Source of the DNA: Eubacteriaceae bacterium
GTDB taxonomy: Bacteria; Bacillota; Clostridia; Lachnospirales; Lachnospiraceae
NCBI GenBank assembly: GCA_902363805.1
Contig: CABJBF010000003.1
Span: forward strand, 444,951 to 508,950
Direction of reading: 5' to 3'
Length of the DNA stretch: 64,000 bases
This document shows positions 46,772-56,051 of this stretch, one piece after another (positions within the stretch are counted from its first letter, which is position 1; every line of letters begins with the position of its first letter). The notes beneath the pieces were generated by a model that worked only from the letters and a program-made list of their open reading frames with translations, was not told the origin of the DNA and did no database searches. The translations under genes were made by a program, and so were the position numbers.

Positions 46772-47947
46772 TTATCCTCCATACATATCGTGATTAACTT
46801 CTGCCTGATAATAACTGTTTATCGTTGCCGGGGCATTATACAGGGCGGTCAGAAGATAGGCTTTAATATTCCCAACCTTGGTCGTATTCCGGTTCAGACA
46901 GAACAGCACATATTCGATATGCGAATAGTTCAGTTTCATAAACCTGCTTTTTACCAAAGCAACTGGTTTTTCTACTCCCGCAATGCGAATCATACTGTCC
47001 TCCGGCATCATCATAACTTCGATCATCAACTCCACCAGTTCATCTACATCTTCCTTGGCATGATATTGATAATCTATGTTTTCATGGATCACCTCACGAT
47101 ATGCTTTCATCTCCTCCATCACATCTTTTTTCTTTTGGAAATTACCTGATATGATTGGATAAGATTGATTTATCTCAGTTTCACTAATATCAGTCTTGTT
47201 AATATCAGTATTATTAGATTGTGATTTCGGACATTCTGGATTTGTGATTTCCACTATTCTGGAATGATGATTTTCACTATTTTTGAATTGTGATTCTGGA
47301 AATTCTGGATTTGTGGTTTCCACCATTCTTGAATTGTGATTTTCACTATTCTGGAATTGTGATTCCCCATAATCCTGAATTGTGGTTTTCACTACTCCTG
47401 AATGATGATTTTCACAATTCAGAGAAATGCCTGTTTTCCCCTTGTTTTCTGCTTCTTGTTGCAAATCTGCACATTCCTTATGTCTTTTCTGTTTCGATTG
47501 CAAATCTGCAATTTTTTTATGATCTTCCTGCTCAGATTGCAGATCTGCACAATTACCTGTCGGCTTTTGATCTGGAACCTCTCTGATCATAAAATTTTTC
47601 ACATAAATAACATTCGGTTTTCCCAGTCCCAGACGTTTCTTCTCTATCAATCCAATCCCATTACTGCTGTCCAGCTCTTTCACCAGCTTCACTGCCTTTT
47701 GAGTTCCGCAGTTCATCAACTCTGCAATTTCTTCCACAGTGAAGATAATGTATACTCTGTCCTCTGAATCCAACCATCTATTTTTAATGCTCAGGCTCAT
47801 ACGGTCCAGCATCAGACCGTATAATACCTTTGCTTCGCAAGAAAGAGTTTTAAAGCAGGATTCTGTAAACAGCACTTTAGGGACACGATAGAAGCTGTAT
47901 TGTTCCGCTTCCATCCCTGTAAAATAATCAAACTGTATCTTCTGCAT
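46772..47947 (-). CDS. repA: RepA_N-type replication initiator
   Basis: 391 residues. The N-terminal winged-helix domain (about 1-120) shows YRVPKVLFTESCFKTLS and EAKVLYGLMLDRMSLS. A low-complexity centre contains three 23-residue repeats (178-246). The C-terminal part (about 270-390) is helical (LMIEVMMMPEDSMIRI). RepA_N proteins start replication of plasmids and help elements replicate after excision. The start overlaps parB by 20 bases. Confidence 0.9.
   Translation of the reverse strand: MQKIQFDYFTGMEAEQYSFYRVPKVLFTESCFKTLSCEAKVLYGLMLDRMSLSIKNRWLDSEDRVYIIFTVEEIAELMNCGTQKAVKLVKELDSSNGIGLIEKKRLGLGKPNVIYVKNFMIREVPDQKPTGNCADLQSEQEDHKKIADLQSKQKRHKECADLQQEAENKGKTGISLNCENHHSGVVKTTIQDYGESQFQNSENHNSRMVETTNPEFPESQFKNSENHHSRIVEITNPECPKSQSNNTDINKTDISETEINQSYPIISGNFQKKKDVMEEMKAYREVIHENIDYQYHAKEDVDELVELMIEVMMMPEDSMIRIAGVEKPVALVKSRFMKLNYSHIEYVLFCLNRNTTKVGNIKAYLLTALYNAPATINSYYQAEVNHDMYGG
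47210..47416. repeat. three 69-bp imperfect repeats inside repA, possible iterons
   Basis: The repA codons 178-246 repeat a 23-residue unit three times, beginning CENHHSGVV, SENHNSRMV and SENHHSRIV. At DNA level the block is a series of similar GAATTGTGATT/TTCACTATTCTGGAAT units. In RepA_N plasmids the origin lies inside rep at such repeats. A related 13-14 residue repeat (ADLQSEQEDHKK-type) precedes it. Confidence 0.6.
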
Positions 47948-48833
47948 CTGCTACTCCTTCTTTGTTTTCTTTCCATTTATCCAAAAGCATAAAAATGACT
48001 TCTTCTATCTGTTCTTTAGAATATGTCTCCGGAAAATAATTTCCAATTTTTTTTGCCGGAATCGTCACATTGATCTTACTGCTTTCCTTTTTTAATAAAA
48101 CAGCATAGATATAACTCTGGTTTAATTTTCCATTTGCACTGCATTCTTTTAACTGTTCTGCCTGTTGTTTTGTCGGAAAAATGCTGCTGTTGGTAATCAC
48201 TTCCAGAAGCCACCCCTGTTCCTCTGGCTTCAGATAAGACAGCTTTTCTCCCACAATCATAGGAATTTTATTATTGTCCACATATTCCAGCAAAGCATCT
48301 GATAATGCCGCCAGACGGATATACCTCTGTACGGTTCTCCCACTGTCCCCGGCAGCTTCCCCAACCATATCTGCTGTATATTTCTCACCTTTACTTCCCT
48401 GATGCTTCATTGCATCATATTTCATCTTATAGGCATGAGCTTTCTCACTTGGCAGTAGATTTTCACGCTGAATGTTGGAATCGACCATAATAATGACCGC
48501 TTCATCATCCGTATAATTTCGGACAAGAGCTGGCAATGTAGTCTTTCCACACAGTTCACAGCCTCTTTTTCTTCTATGCCCGGAAATCATCTCATATCCG
48601 CCATCTGGTCGAGGTCTTACCAGCGCAGGAGTCAAAACACCGTATGTTTTAATGCTCTCTACGGTTTCTGCCATTTTTTCATCATCATTTACATGGAACG
48701 GATGATTTTTAAAGGGATAGAGCTTTGCCAGATCTATTTCCACAACCTGGTTCATACTCTTTTCCGGTGTTTCCTCTAATCCCAGTAATTCATCATAAGA
48801 GGTAAGCTGAATATCTTTTTTCGGTCTACGCAT
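47928..48833 (-). CDS. parB: ParB-family partition protein
   Basis: 301 residues. The ParB/Spo0J N-domain shows LYPFKNHPFHVNDDEKMAET and ISGHRRKRGCEL, and the helix-turn-helix follows (VGEAAGDSGRTVQRYIRLA). It overlaps parA by 8 bases and repA by 20, making a partition-replication operon. Confidence 0.93.
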   Translation of the reverse strand: MRRPKKDIQLTSYDELLGLEETPEKSMNQVVEIDLAKLYPFKNHPFHVNDDEKMAETVESIKTYGVLTPALVRPRPDGGYEMISGHRRKRGCELCGKTTLPALVRNYTDDEAVIIMVDSNIQRENLLPSEKAHAYKMKYDAMKHQGSKGEKYTADMVGEAAGDSGRTVQRYIRLAALSDALLEYVDNNKIPMIVGEKLSYLKPEEQGWLLEVITNSSIFPTKQQAEQLKECSANGKLNQSYIYAVLLKKESSKINVTIPAKKIGNYFPETYSKEQIEEVIFMLLDKWKENKEGVADAEDTV

Positions 48834-49602
48834 GTTTCAACACCTCCTGAACCAGTTCCAGATAGCTGTCTGCCCCCTTGCTTTTTCCATCATAGGCAAA
48901 GATACTTACACCCTCCGATGCTGTTTCTGCAAGGCTTTCTGTTCTCGGAATCGTCTGCTCAAAAATCCTAATGTCACTTCCGTATGTAGTTTTGATTGCC
49001 TGTTTGTTTCTCTTTGCATTATTGTAACGGCAATTATCCATTGTGAATAAAATGCCTTCTATCTGTAAATCCGGATTGAACCTCTGATGGATTCCCTTAA
49101 CTACTTTCAGTAATTCCATGAGTCCATCTGCCGCATAATATTGTGGCTGCACTGGAATCAGAACACTGTCCGCTGCACTCAAAGCATTGAGCGTCAGCAT
49201 TCCCAGGGATGGCATACAGTCAATCAGAATATAATCATACTCATCCCTCAGCAGTTCCAGATACTCTTTCAGCACCTTTTCTCTGTCCTCTACTGTAAAT
49301 AAAGACATATCCATTCCGGCAAGCAATTTATTGGACGGAATTAGGTCAACACCTTCTTCATGGTGCAGAATTGCTTCTTTCGGATCAAATTCCAGTCCCA
49401 TGATAATGTTCTCCATCATGCTTTTTAATGTTACCTTGAGATTTTTAGGGAATCCCAATCCCATTGTCAAGTGCCCCTGTGGATCAGCATCTACCAGGAC
49501 TACTTTTTTCCCTGACTTCACCAGTCCGGCTCCCAGATTGATTGTTGTCGTTGTTTTGGCTACTCCGCCTTTCTGATTTGCAATAGCAATTACTTTACAC
49601 AT
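48826..49602 (-). CDS. parA: ParA-family partition ATPase
   Basis: 258 residues. It begins MCKVIAIANQKGGVAKTTTT, the deviant Walker A of ParA/Soj, then VVLVDADPQGHLTMGLGF and YDYILIDCMPSLGMLT. It works with ParB to keep the extrachromosomal form of the element. Confidence 0.95.
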   Translation of the reverse strand: MCKVIAIANQKGGVAKTTTTINLGAGLVKSGKKVVLVDADPQGHLTMGLGFPKNLKVTLKSMMENIIMGLEFDPKEAILHHEEGVDLIPSNKLLAGMDMSLFTVEDREKVLKEYLELLRDEYDYILIDCMPSLGMLTLNALSAADSVLIPVQPQYYAADGLMELLKVVKGIHQRFNPDLQIEGILFTMDNCRYNNAKRNKQAIKTTYGSDIRIFEQTIPRTESLAETASEGVSIFAYDGKSKGADSYLELVQEVLKHA

Positions 49603-49617
49603 ATACTTTCCTCCGAT

Positions 49618-49782
49618 TTACTCTTTTTCTTCTACTTCAACATAAACACGAAAATATTTGCTTGTTCCTTTGTTCGCATAAGCATCCGATACTTCCAGAA
49701 CATCCAATTCTTTATGCTTTTCCAAAATACGACGGAACCATTGAATATCCTTTAAAGTACCCTGTAATCTAATTTTCAGCAT
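49618..49782 (-). CDS. DUF3970-like small protein
   Basis: 54 residues from the ATG at 49782, which has GGGAGGA 5 bases upstream; the frame extends further but without a site. It starts MLKIRLQGTLKDIQWFRRIL and has NKGTSKYFRVYVEVE. It overlaps the DUF6075 gene by 14 bases. Function unknown. Confidence 0.75.
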   Translation of the reverse strand: MLKIRLQGTLKDIQWFRRILEKHKELDVLEVSDAYANKGTSKYFRVYVEVEEKE

Positions 49783-50242
49783 ACATATCCTCCCAGTCTT
49801 TGTAAAAACAATACTCTGGATAACGGATTTTAATGGCTTCCCAAAAATACCGAGCATATCCGCAGCAAAACAGATCTTCTACGGTATAATACTGACACTC
49901 TTTTAACTGATCTTCCTCTGCTTCATAATCTCCGACACTTGGTGTCCCATTGCAGTAAAGATTAAATGCCATGCGGACGATCCGTAAACTTCCACTGGTC
50001 TGCCAACCTTCCTGCAGGGATTCCGTTTTTACACATCCAGTTTTAAAATTATAGATTTTATTCACATTTTCTCTTGTGTCTCTGTCGATACCCAGGCAAT
50101 AAACCAGAGCCTGATGATAAACATCCTGATATCTGCATTTTTTCAGATATTCCATATAAAATTTTTCGTGTTCCTTGCTCTTGAAAGTAATTGTGCGAGA
50201 ATTGCTATTCTCTGCTCTTAACGCTGTGTTTGTCATTTTCAT
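49769..50242 (-). CDS. DUF6075-like element protein
   Basis: 157 residues. Features include HEKFYMEYLKKCRYQDVYHQ, YNFKTGCVKTESLQEGWQTS and VRMAFNLYCNGTPSVGDYEA, and a C-terminal CCGYARYFWEAIKIRYPEYC. This is the DUF6075 protein commonly found at the replication end of these elements. The ATG at 50236 is 9 bases from AGGAGG, so it may start at the third residue. It is the element gene nearest rumA. Confidence 0.82.
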   Translation of the reverse strand: MKMTNTALRAENSNSRTITFKSKEHEKFYMEYLKKCRYQDVYHQALVYCLGIDRDTRENVNKIYNFKTGCVKTESLQEGWQTSGSLRIVRMAFNLYCNGTPSVGDYEAEEDQLKECQYYTVEDLFCCGYARYFWEAIKIRYPEYCFYKDWEDMYAEN

Positions 50243-50273
50243 TTTCCTCCTGAATTTTTAATATTTTGGTATA

Positions 50274-50302
50274 AAAAAGACACTCCATTTCTGGAATGCC
50301 CC
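50274..50302 (-). terminator. second terminator between rumA and the element
   Basis: GGCATTCCA pairs with TGGAGTGTC around a GAAA loop, with two G-T pairs. A run of six T follows on the minus strand. Confidence 0.7.
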
Positions 50303-50303
50303 A

Positions 50304-50342
50304 TAAAAAATAGGGACACCCGCTTTTAACAAGTATCCCTAT
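50304..50342 (-). terminator. first terminator behind rumA
   Basis: ATAGGGATAC pairs with GTGTCCCTAT, with one mismatch-type pair, and a run of six T follows. It ends rumA transcription on the minus strand before the element genes begin. Confidence 0.75.
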
Positions 50343-50522
50343 AATCTATCAATGATCTGATAGCTCTCTATTCATTTTCATATTCAAGATTCTTTGTGTT
50401 CCCCGTACCGAGGTCTAAGGCAACAACTACGGTTACTCTCTGCACAAGTATCTTTTCCTTGTGATTTTCACCGATTTTGTTGAAACTGAAAAACTCTACA
50501 AAGTGCGTAAATTCAAGGATTT

Positions 50523-51905
50523 CTAGGTATCTTTCCTTTGTAGTCCCACCACAGTCTCCACATGAACGGTCTGCGGAAACATATCTACCGCACAAGCTTT
50601 TTCAACCCTGTATCCCTGCTCCTGTAGAATTACTAAATCCCTTGCAAGGCTCGTTGGCTTACAGCTAATATATACAATTCTGTCTACGCCGAAATCAATT
50701 ATCTTTTGTAAAGCCTTTGGATGAATACCATCTCTTGGTGGGTCAAGAACTATTAAATCCGGCTTGTCCTTGATATCATCAATAACTTTTAGCACATCCC
50801 CTGCAATAAATTCACAGTTGTTAAGTCCGTTTAATTCAGCATTTTCTTTTGCAGCTTCTACCGCCTCTGCAACAATTTCAACCCCTACAACTTTTTTTGC
50901 AACAGGAGCAAGAATCTGTGCAATTGTTCCTGTACCGCTGTAAAGGTCAAATATCATTTTATCATTAGTGCTTCCAACATACTCTCTTGCCTTTGAATAA
51001 AGGACTTCAGCCCCTAAAGAATTTGTCTGGAAAAATGAAAATGTTGAAATCTTAAATCTAAGTCCCAATAATTCTTCATAAATTACATCTTCACCATAAA
51101 GTACTCTTGTCTCATCACTTTGAACCACATCAGCCAGACCATCATTTATAATCTGGAGTACACCTTTAAGTTCACACTCTAAATCAAGTTTACATAACTT
51201 ATCAATTAAAATATTATAATCTGCCGCTGCCTCGCCGTTTGCATCCGATGTTGTAACAATACTCATTATAATCTGATTTGTTTTTACACCACGTCTAATA
51301 ACCAAATGTCTAAGGTATCCTTCGTGTCTCATTTTATGATAAAATTTTACATTTTTTTCTGCAAAATGTTCCAATACACAAGTCAAAATTTTGTTGTAAT
51401 CTTTATTTACAATTTTACATTCCTTTGCCGTAACAATATCGTGGAAGCTGTCTCTTTTATGTAATCCCAATGCCAAAGGACCATCTTTATATTCATCTCC
51501 AAATGAAAATTCCATTTTATTTCTGTATTCCCACTGAACAGGGCTTTTGAGGATTCCTTCAAATTCATAATCCTTATTTGTAATTACTCCGTCTAAAATA
51601 TTCTTAACCATTTCTTTTTTCAAATTAGTCTGATTTTCGTAATCCATTGTCTGGTAAGAACATCCACCACAATCCGCAAAATGTGGGCAAAGTGGTTCTG
51701 CATTTTCAAGTGGTGACTTTTCAAGTACTTCTTTTAAACGTCCAACACATTTGCCTGAACGTTTCTTTGAAACTACAAAACTTACTTTTTGACCCGGAAT
51801 AGTTCTTTTAACTAAAGCTACACCTTCCTCACCACAATCTACTGTTCCTTTATTTGGAAAATCTATTTTTTCTACCACTCCCTGGTATTCCATTCCTTTT
51901 TTCAT
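50523..51905 (-). CDS. rumA: 23S rRNA (uracil-5)-methyltransferase, RumA family
   Basis: 460 residues. A TRAM domain (1-60) precedes the iron-sulfur Cys set (CPHFADCGGCSYQ, with a later CKIV). The methyltransferase domain has LYSGTGTIAQIL and LDPPRDGIHP, and the catalytic Cys lies in VYISCKPTSLARDL. It methylates uridine in 23S rRNA using S-adenosylmethionine. The C-terminus VHVETVVGLQRKDT is complete for the family. The 3' end is the junction with the element and a known type of integration site. Confidence 0.93.
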   Translation of the reverse strand: MKKGMEYQGVVEKIDFPNKGTVDCGEEGVALVKRTIPGQKVSFVVSKKRSGKCVGRLKEVLEKSPLENAEPLCPHFADCGGCSYQTMDYENQTNLKKEMVKNILDGVITNKDYEFEGILKSPVQWEYRNKMEFSFGDEYKDGPLALGLHKRDSFHDIVTAKECKIVNKDYNKILTCVLEHFAEKNVKFYHKMRHEGYLRHLVIRRGVKTNQIIMSIVTTSDANGEAAADYNILIDKLCKLDLECELKGVLQIINDGLADVVQSDETRVLYGEDVIYEELLGLRFKISTFSFFQTNSLGAEVLYSKAREYVGSTNDKMIFDLYSGTGTIAQILAPVAKKVVGVEIVAEAVEAAKENAELNGLNNCEFIAGDVLKVIDDIKDKPDLIVLDPPRDGIHPKALQKIIDFGVDRIVYISCKPTSLARDLVILQEQGYRVEKACAVDMFPQTVHVETVVGLQRKDT

Positions 51906-52010
51906 CTATTTATCCTCTATCTGCTAAATTTTTAATGATGCCAGGGTCACAAAATCTTTAACTCACATAAGCTTGCTTATAAGTTATGACTTTTGCCTCA
52001 AACATCATTA

Positions 52011-52074
52011 CAAAATAAGTCCACATACACAATTCGGTCAAATGCTATACATTCCAATTGTTATATGTGGACTT
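52011..52074 (-). terminator. terminator of the small membrane protein gene
   Basis: AAGTCCACATA (52017-52027) pairs with TATGTGGACTT (52064-52074) and is followed by TTATTTTG on the minus strand. The rest of 51906-52141 holds no gene. Confidence 0.75.
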
Positions 52075-52141
52075 AACTTATTCATAGGTTATTGTTTAAA
52101 AACAAATCTACATGACCTGCCATTCACTATGGTGTAACGAT

Positions 52142-52384
52142 TTATTCTTCCACAAAATCACTTTCATCTTCTTCGTCGTCTTCAAATAAATCATCGAAAT
52201 CATCTTCAAAGTCATCATAATAATCTTCTGTAATTTTATTGTAAATTGCATAAGCTACTCCGGCAATTGCTGCCACTACTGCAAGCACTCCAAGTACGAT
52301 TCCAACTATCTTAACTACGTCAGACTTCTTTTCTTCTTTGCCGATAATCTTGCCAATCTTAACTCCCTTGATTAATTCGTCCAT
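52142..52384 (-). CDS. small membrane protein with acidic tail
   Basis: 80 residues: a Lys-rich start (MDELIKGVKIGKIIGKEEKK), one membrane segment (VKIVGIVLGVLAVVAAIAGV), then an Asp/Glu tail from residue 55 on. An AAGGAG lies 6 bases before the ATG. Not recognised; it stands alone between rumA and pcrA. Confidence 0.75.
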   Translation of the reverse strand: MDELIKGVKIGKIIGKEEKKSDVVKIVGIVLGVLAVVAAIAGVAYAIYNKITEDYYDDFEDDFDDLFEDDEEDESDFVEE

Positions 52385-52450
52385 ATCCGTACTCCTTTCA
52401 TTACAAGTTATATTTCATAAGAATAGTATATCATTTTAGTGCTGTTTTTA

Positions 52451-54709
52451 CTACAGTTTTTTGAGTTTTGCAAATGAAGCCATCATAATTTTCTGACCTG
52501 CTTTGTCAAATGCTACCGTAACCTGATAATCTTTTGGGCCATCCTCAATATTAAGCACTGTTCCTTCACCAAACTTAATATGTTTAACTCTGTCTCCAAC
52601 TACATAATCAACCGGCTGTTTTGTAATTGTAAATGATTTACCAAATGCAGGTTTTGTGCTAGGTTCACCATACGAAGATTTCTTAAATGGCTTATTTCTA
52701 AATGCATTCTGACTTGCTCTGCTCGCATTTCCAAATTCCTCTTTCTTAGGAATCTGTCCTGCTGCGACTCTGTCTGTTACATTTTTACTATTAATAAGCT
52801 GTGTCGGTATTTCCTTTATGAATCGTGAAATAATATTATATCTTGTTTCTCCATGAACCATACGTCTCTTTGCATAACTAATTACAAGATTTTCCTTTGC
52901 TCTTGTAATCGCAACATAACACAGACGTCTTTCTTCTTCAATTTCACTTTGGTCTTCGGCACAAATTGCTGAAATTCCCGGAAATAGTCCTTCTTCCATT
53001 CCGCATAAAAATACATTAGGAAATTCAAGTCCCTTTGCACTATGTATGGTCATAAGAACCACATAATCACTATCCTCATCAAGACTGTCTATGTCAGCTA
53101 CCAAAGCAACGTCTTCAAGAAAACCTGCCAAATCCGGATTTTCTGTTGTTGATTCATATTCTACAACCTTACTTATCAATTCTTCTATGTTCTCGATTCT
53201 TGCCTTGCTTTCGTCTGTATTTTCCAAAACGAGTTCTGTCACATATCCTGTATCTTCAATAATCTTATCTACTAATTCTTTTATTGAATGCTCCTGACTG
53301 TACTCTCTCAATTCTTCAATAAAATCAGTAAATTTCTTAATCTTTGCTGAAGCTCTGCTAAGTTCAGGATTCATATATGCAAGTTCTAACGCATTATACA
53401 AATTAATGTCATGTTCAACTGCATATGCCTGCGCTTTTCCAATAGAAGTAGCTCCGATTCCTCTCTTTGGAACATTAATAATTCTTGTTACAGCAATATC
53501 ATCAGTAGAATTATTTACTGTTTTCAAATAGCACAAAATGTCCTTAATTTCTTTGCGCTGATAGAAATTCTGTCCACCGATAATCTTATAAGGAACATTT
53601 GCCAAAAGAAGTTTTTCTTCTAATGTTCTTGACTGAGCATTAGTTCTATACAGACACGCAAAATCACTATACTTATAGTCTCCTGCATTGACTTTTTTTC
53701 TAATTTCTTTTGCAACCATATTAGCTTCATCATAAGCATCTTCCGCCTGATACAAATCAATCTGGGTTCCTTCTTCATTGTCACTCCACAATGTTTTGTC
53801 TTTTCTTCCCTGATTGTTTGCAATTACTCCATTTGCGGCAGCTAAAATATTCTTTGTAGAACGGTAATTCTGCTCTAACTTAATAACACGTGCATTTTCA
53901 AAATATTTTTCAAATGAGAGAATATTTGTAATATTCGCTCCTCTAAACTTATAAATAGATTGGTCATCATCACCTACAACACACAAATTTCTATATTTTG
54001 ATGCAAGAAGGCGAATCAACTGAAACTGTGCTGTATTTGTATCCTGATACTCATCTACCATAATGTATTTAAATCTTTCCTGATAATAATCCAGCACATC
54101 TGGAAATTTCTTAAATAATTCTACTGTTTTTACAATTAAATCATCAAAATCTAAAGCATTATTTTTCTTAAGCTGAACCTGATATTCAAGATAAATCTTA
54201 GCAACTGTATTTTCTCTCAAATCACCTTTTGTTATCTCTATTGCACGTTCAGGACTTATGAGTTCATCTTTATAAGAAGAAATCTTTCCTGCCACAGCTC
54301 TTTCTTTGTAAAATTTAGAATCTAAATTCATTCTTTTTACAATATCTTTTATCAGACTCTTTTGGTCATCTGCATCGTAAATTGTAAATCTATTATCATA
54401 TCCTAAAAATTCGATATGTCTTCTCAAAATTCGTACACATGTAGAATGGAATGTACTTACCCATATCTGATCAGCACCAAATCCTACTATGTTGTTAATT
54501 CTTTCACGCATTTCTGATGCAGCCTTATTTGTAAAAGTGATTGCCATAATATTCCATGGCGAAACACCCTTTTCTTCTATAAGATAAGCTGCTCTGTGTG
54601 TAAGCACTCTAGTCTTTCCACTTCCTGCACCGGCAAGAATAAGCAATGGACCTTCCGTGTGAAATACAGCCATCTGCTGCATATCATTTAATGTATCATA
54701 TCTGCTCAT
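52451..54709 (-). CDS. pcrA: PcrA/UvrD-type DNA helicase
   Basis: 752 residues. UvrD-family motifs in order: Q motif LNDMQQMAVFH, Walker A LAGAGSGKTRVLTHR, VDEYQDTNTAQ, VGDDDQSIYKFRGA, LEQNYRST, and VLMTIHSAKGLEFPNVFLCG. The C-terminal tail holds a DNA/RNA polymerase-binding region (VVGDRVKHIKFGEGTV). It is an ATP-dependent 3'-5' helicase of repair and plasmid replication. Confidence 0.96.
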   Translation of the reverse strand: MSRYDTLNDMQQMAVFHTEGPLLILAGAGSGKTRVLTHRAAYLIEEKGVSPWNIMAITFTNKAASEMRERINNIVGFGADQIWVSTFHSTCVRILRRHIEFLGYDNRFTIYDADDQKSLIKDIVKRMNLDSKFYKERAVAGKISSYKDELISPERAIEITKGDLRENTVAKIYLEYQVQLKKNNALDFDDLIVKTVELFKKFPDVLDYYQERFKYIMVDEYQDTNTAQFQLIRLLASKYRNLCVVGDDDQSIYKFRGANITNILSFEKYFENARVIKLEQNYRSTKNILAAANGVIANNQGRKDKTLWSDNEEGTQIDLYQAEDAYDEANMVAKEIRKKVNAGDYKYSDFACLYRTNAQSRTLEEKLLLANVPYKIIGGQNFYQRKEIKDILCYLKTVNNSTDDIAVTRIINVPKRGIGATSIGKAQAYAVEHDINLYNALELAYMNPELSRASAKIKKFTDFIEELREYSQEHSIKELVDKIIEDTGYVTELVLENTDESKARIENIEELISKVVEYESTTENPDLAGFLEDVALVADIDSLDEDSDYVVLMTIHSAKGLEFPNVFLCGMEEGLFPGISAICAEDQSEIEEERRLCYVAITRAKENLVISYAKRRMVHGETRYNIISRFIKEIPTQLINSKNVTDRVAAGQIPKKEEFGNASRASQNAFRNKPFKKSSYGEPSTKPAFGKSFTITKQPVDYVVGDRVKHIKFGEGTVLNIEDGPKDYQVTVAFDKAGQKIMMASFAKLKKL

Positions 54710-54828
54710 AAATATACCTTTTCCTTATTTTTATAATCCACTTAGCCAAATTTTTATATACTTCTGCTATCATATCATATTTTCTAAAAAAATCGAACAT
54801 ATTTTCTGCTATTTGTAATAAATTTTAT

Positions 54829-54858
54829 TTGTAGTTTTCATTACTATGTATTATAATA
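54829..54858 (+). promoter_or_regulatory. candidate promoter of the DUF1836 gene
   Basis: TTGTAG (54829-54834) and TATAAT (54853-54858) are spaced 18 bases, 24 bases before the ATG. Confidence 0.55.
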
Positions 54859-54882
54859 TTTTTTGTACATAAGGAGGTATAT

Positions 54883-55509
54883 ATGGAAAGTGATAAAATA
54901 ATTGAGTCTATATTAAACGACTTTAACTCATTTAACATAGACGATATACCAAACATTGATTTATATATGGACCAGGTAACAACCTATTTAAATAATAAAT
55001 TTGAAGGAAGCAAACGTAACGATGACGATAAACTCTTAACAAAAACCATGATTAATAATTATGCTAAAAGTCGTTTATTACCACCTCCCGAAAAGAAGAA
55101 ATATTCCAAAGACCATTTAATTCTTTTAACGATGATATTTTATCTTAAAAATATTATTTCAATTAATGATATTGATACAGCTTTGTCCCCATTAATTAAA
55201 GATTATTTTAATGATGGAAATAATAGTCTCGAAGAAATTTTTAAATTATTTATTCAATATATGAAAGATACTGATGATAATCAGTCGATTATTGATGCGT
55301 ATGTAAAATCCAATGAGTATTTTTCAAATTTGGATAATGAAAATAATAAAGAATATTTGCAGACACTTACGCTAATTGCGACTTTGACTTACGAATGTCT
55401 TGCAAGAAAAATGATTATTGAAAAGTTGATTGACTCTCTTCCAAAAGATGAAAACTCAAAAGATAAATCTGACAAAAATAAGAGTGATAAGAATAAAACT
55501 GATAAATAG
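54883..55509 (+). CDS. DUF1836-family protein
   Basis: 208 residues with an AAGGAGG 6 bases before the ATG. The family signature is TKTMINNYAKSRLLPPPEKK followed by YSKDHLILLTMIFYLKNI, a MerR-like helix-turn-helix N-domain. The C-terminus is a Lys/Asp/Ser repeat tail (SKDKSDKNKSDKNKTDK). Probably DNA binding; target unknown. Confidence 0.9.
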   Translation: MESDKIIESILNDFNSFNIDDIPNIDLYMDQVTTYLNNKFEGSKRNDDDKLLTKTMINNYAKSRLLPPPEKKKYSKDHLILLTMIFYLKNIISINDIDTALSPLIKDYFNDGNNSLEEIFKLFIQYMKDTDDNQSIIDAYVKSNEYFSNLDNENNKEYLQTLTLIATLTYECLARKMIIEKLIDSLPKDENSKDKSDKNKSDKNKTDK

Positions 55510-55532
55510 TAGAATTTAGTGTAACTGTATTT

Positions 55533-55577
55533 TAAAAGCCTTAAATTTTGTTTCTAATTCAAAATTTAAGGCTTTTA
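55533..55577. terminator. terminator after the DUF1836 gene
   Basis: An 18-bp perfect stem (TAAAAGCCTTAAATTTTG with its complement) around a 9-base loop, with a T-rich end. Confidence 0.88.
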
Positions 55578-55681
55578 ATTTGTATAGGGCAGAACCCTAT
55601 TTATGAAACTTAATTTTCAAAAAACGAAGTGTTAATTACTTTAGTATTATAATACTATCTTCTAATTCAAACTGTTCAAAG

Positions 55682-55975
55682 CTAATCATCATATTTGGCT
55701 CTCTTTAATACCATATCATAACCATCATTGCCATAATTAAGAGATCTGTTAACTCTGCTGATTGTAGCTGTTGATGCTCCTGTGTCTTCTGAAATCTCTA
55801 AATATGTCTTTCCTTCTCTAAGCATCTTAGCCACTTCAAATCTCTGTGATATTGATAATAATTCATTTATGGTACATACATCTTCAAAAAATGTATAACA
55901 TTCTTCCTTTGTTTCCAATGATAATATAGCTGCAAATAAATGATCTACTTCCTTTGTTCTAACTGACTTACTCAT
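55682..55975 (-). CDS. yerC: YerC/YecD TrpR-family repressor
   Basis: 97 residues. It starts MSKSVRTKEVDHLFAAILSL and has FFEDVCTINELLSISQRFEVAKML and the helix-turn-helix SEDTGASTATISRVNRSLNYGND, with DMVLKR at the end. These are TrpR-like DNA-binding proteins of Firmicutes. The regulated gene is unknown. Confidence 0.92.
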   Translation of the reverse strand: MSKSVRTKEVDHLFAAILSLETKEECYTFFEDVCTINELLSISQRFEVAKMLREGKTYLEISEDTGASTATISRVNRSLNYGNDGYDMVLKRAKYDD

Positions 55976-56051
55976 AAATTGCCTCCTGTGTTATCTTTTT
56001 CTCTTTCACATTTTAGCACTCTAAAGTCTGAAAGTCCAGCTATTTCTTATA

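Larger units (their letters stand above)
13755..50522. mobile_element. integrative conjugative element, Tn1549/CTn-type, apparently incomplete
   Basis: The block has the ordered hallmark genes of the clostridial CD1107-CD1112 conjugation module: LtrC-like helicase, TopB, DUF4366, DUF4315, NlpC/P60 hydrolase, VirB4, PrgI, VirB6-like, Maff2, VirD4 and PcfB, plus RepA/ParA/ParB. Most genes overlap or nearly touch and run leftward. The right boundary falls at the 3' end of rumA. The left boundary is uncertain. No relaxase, excisionase or integrase gene is seen, so it either continues beyond position 1 with the agr region as cargo or has been truncated. Confidence 0.8.

Noticed and set aside
50368..50595. 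75-codon minus-strand frame overlapping the end of rumA
   Set aside because: Its first part is rumA in another frame and it has no ribosome site; the tail (LDLGTGNTKNLEYENE) matches nothing I know.
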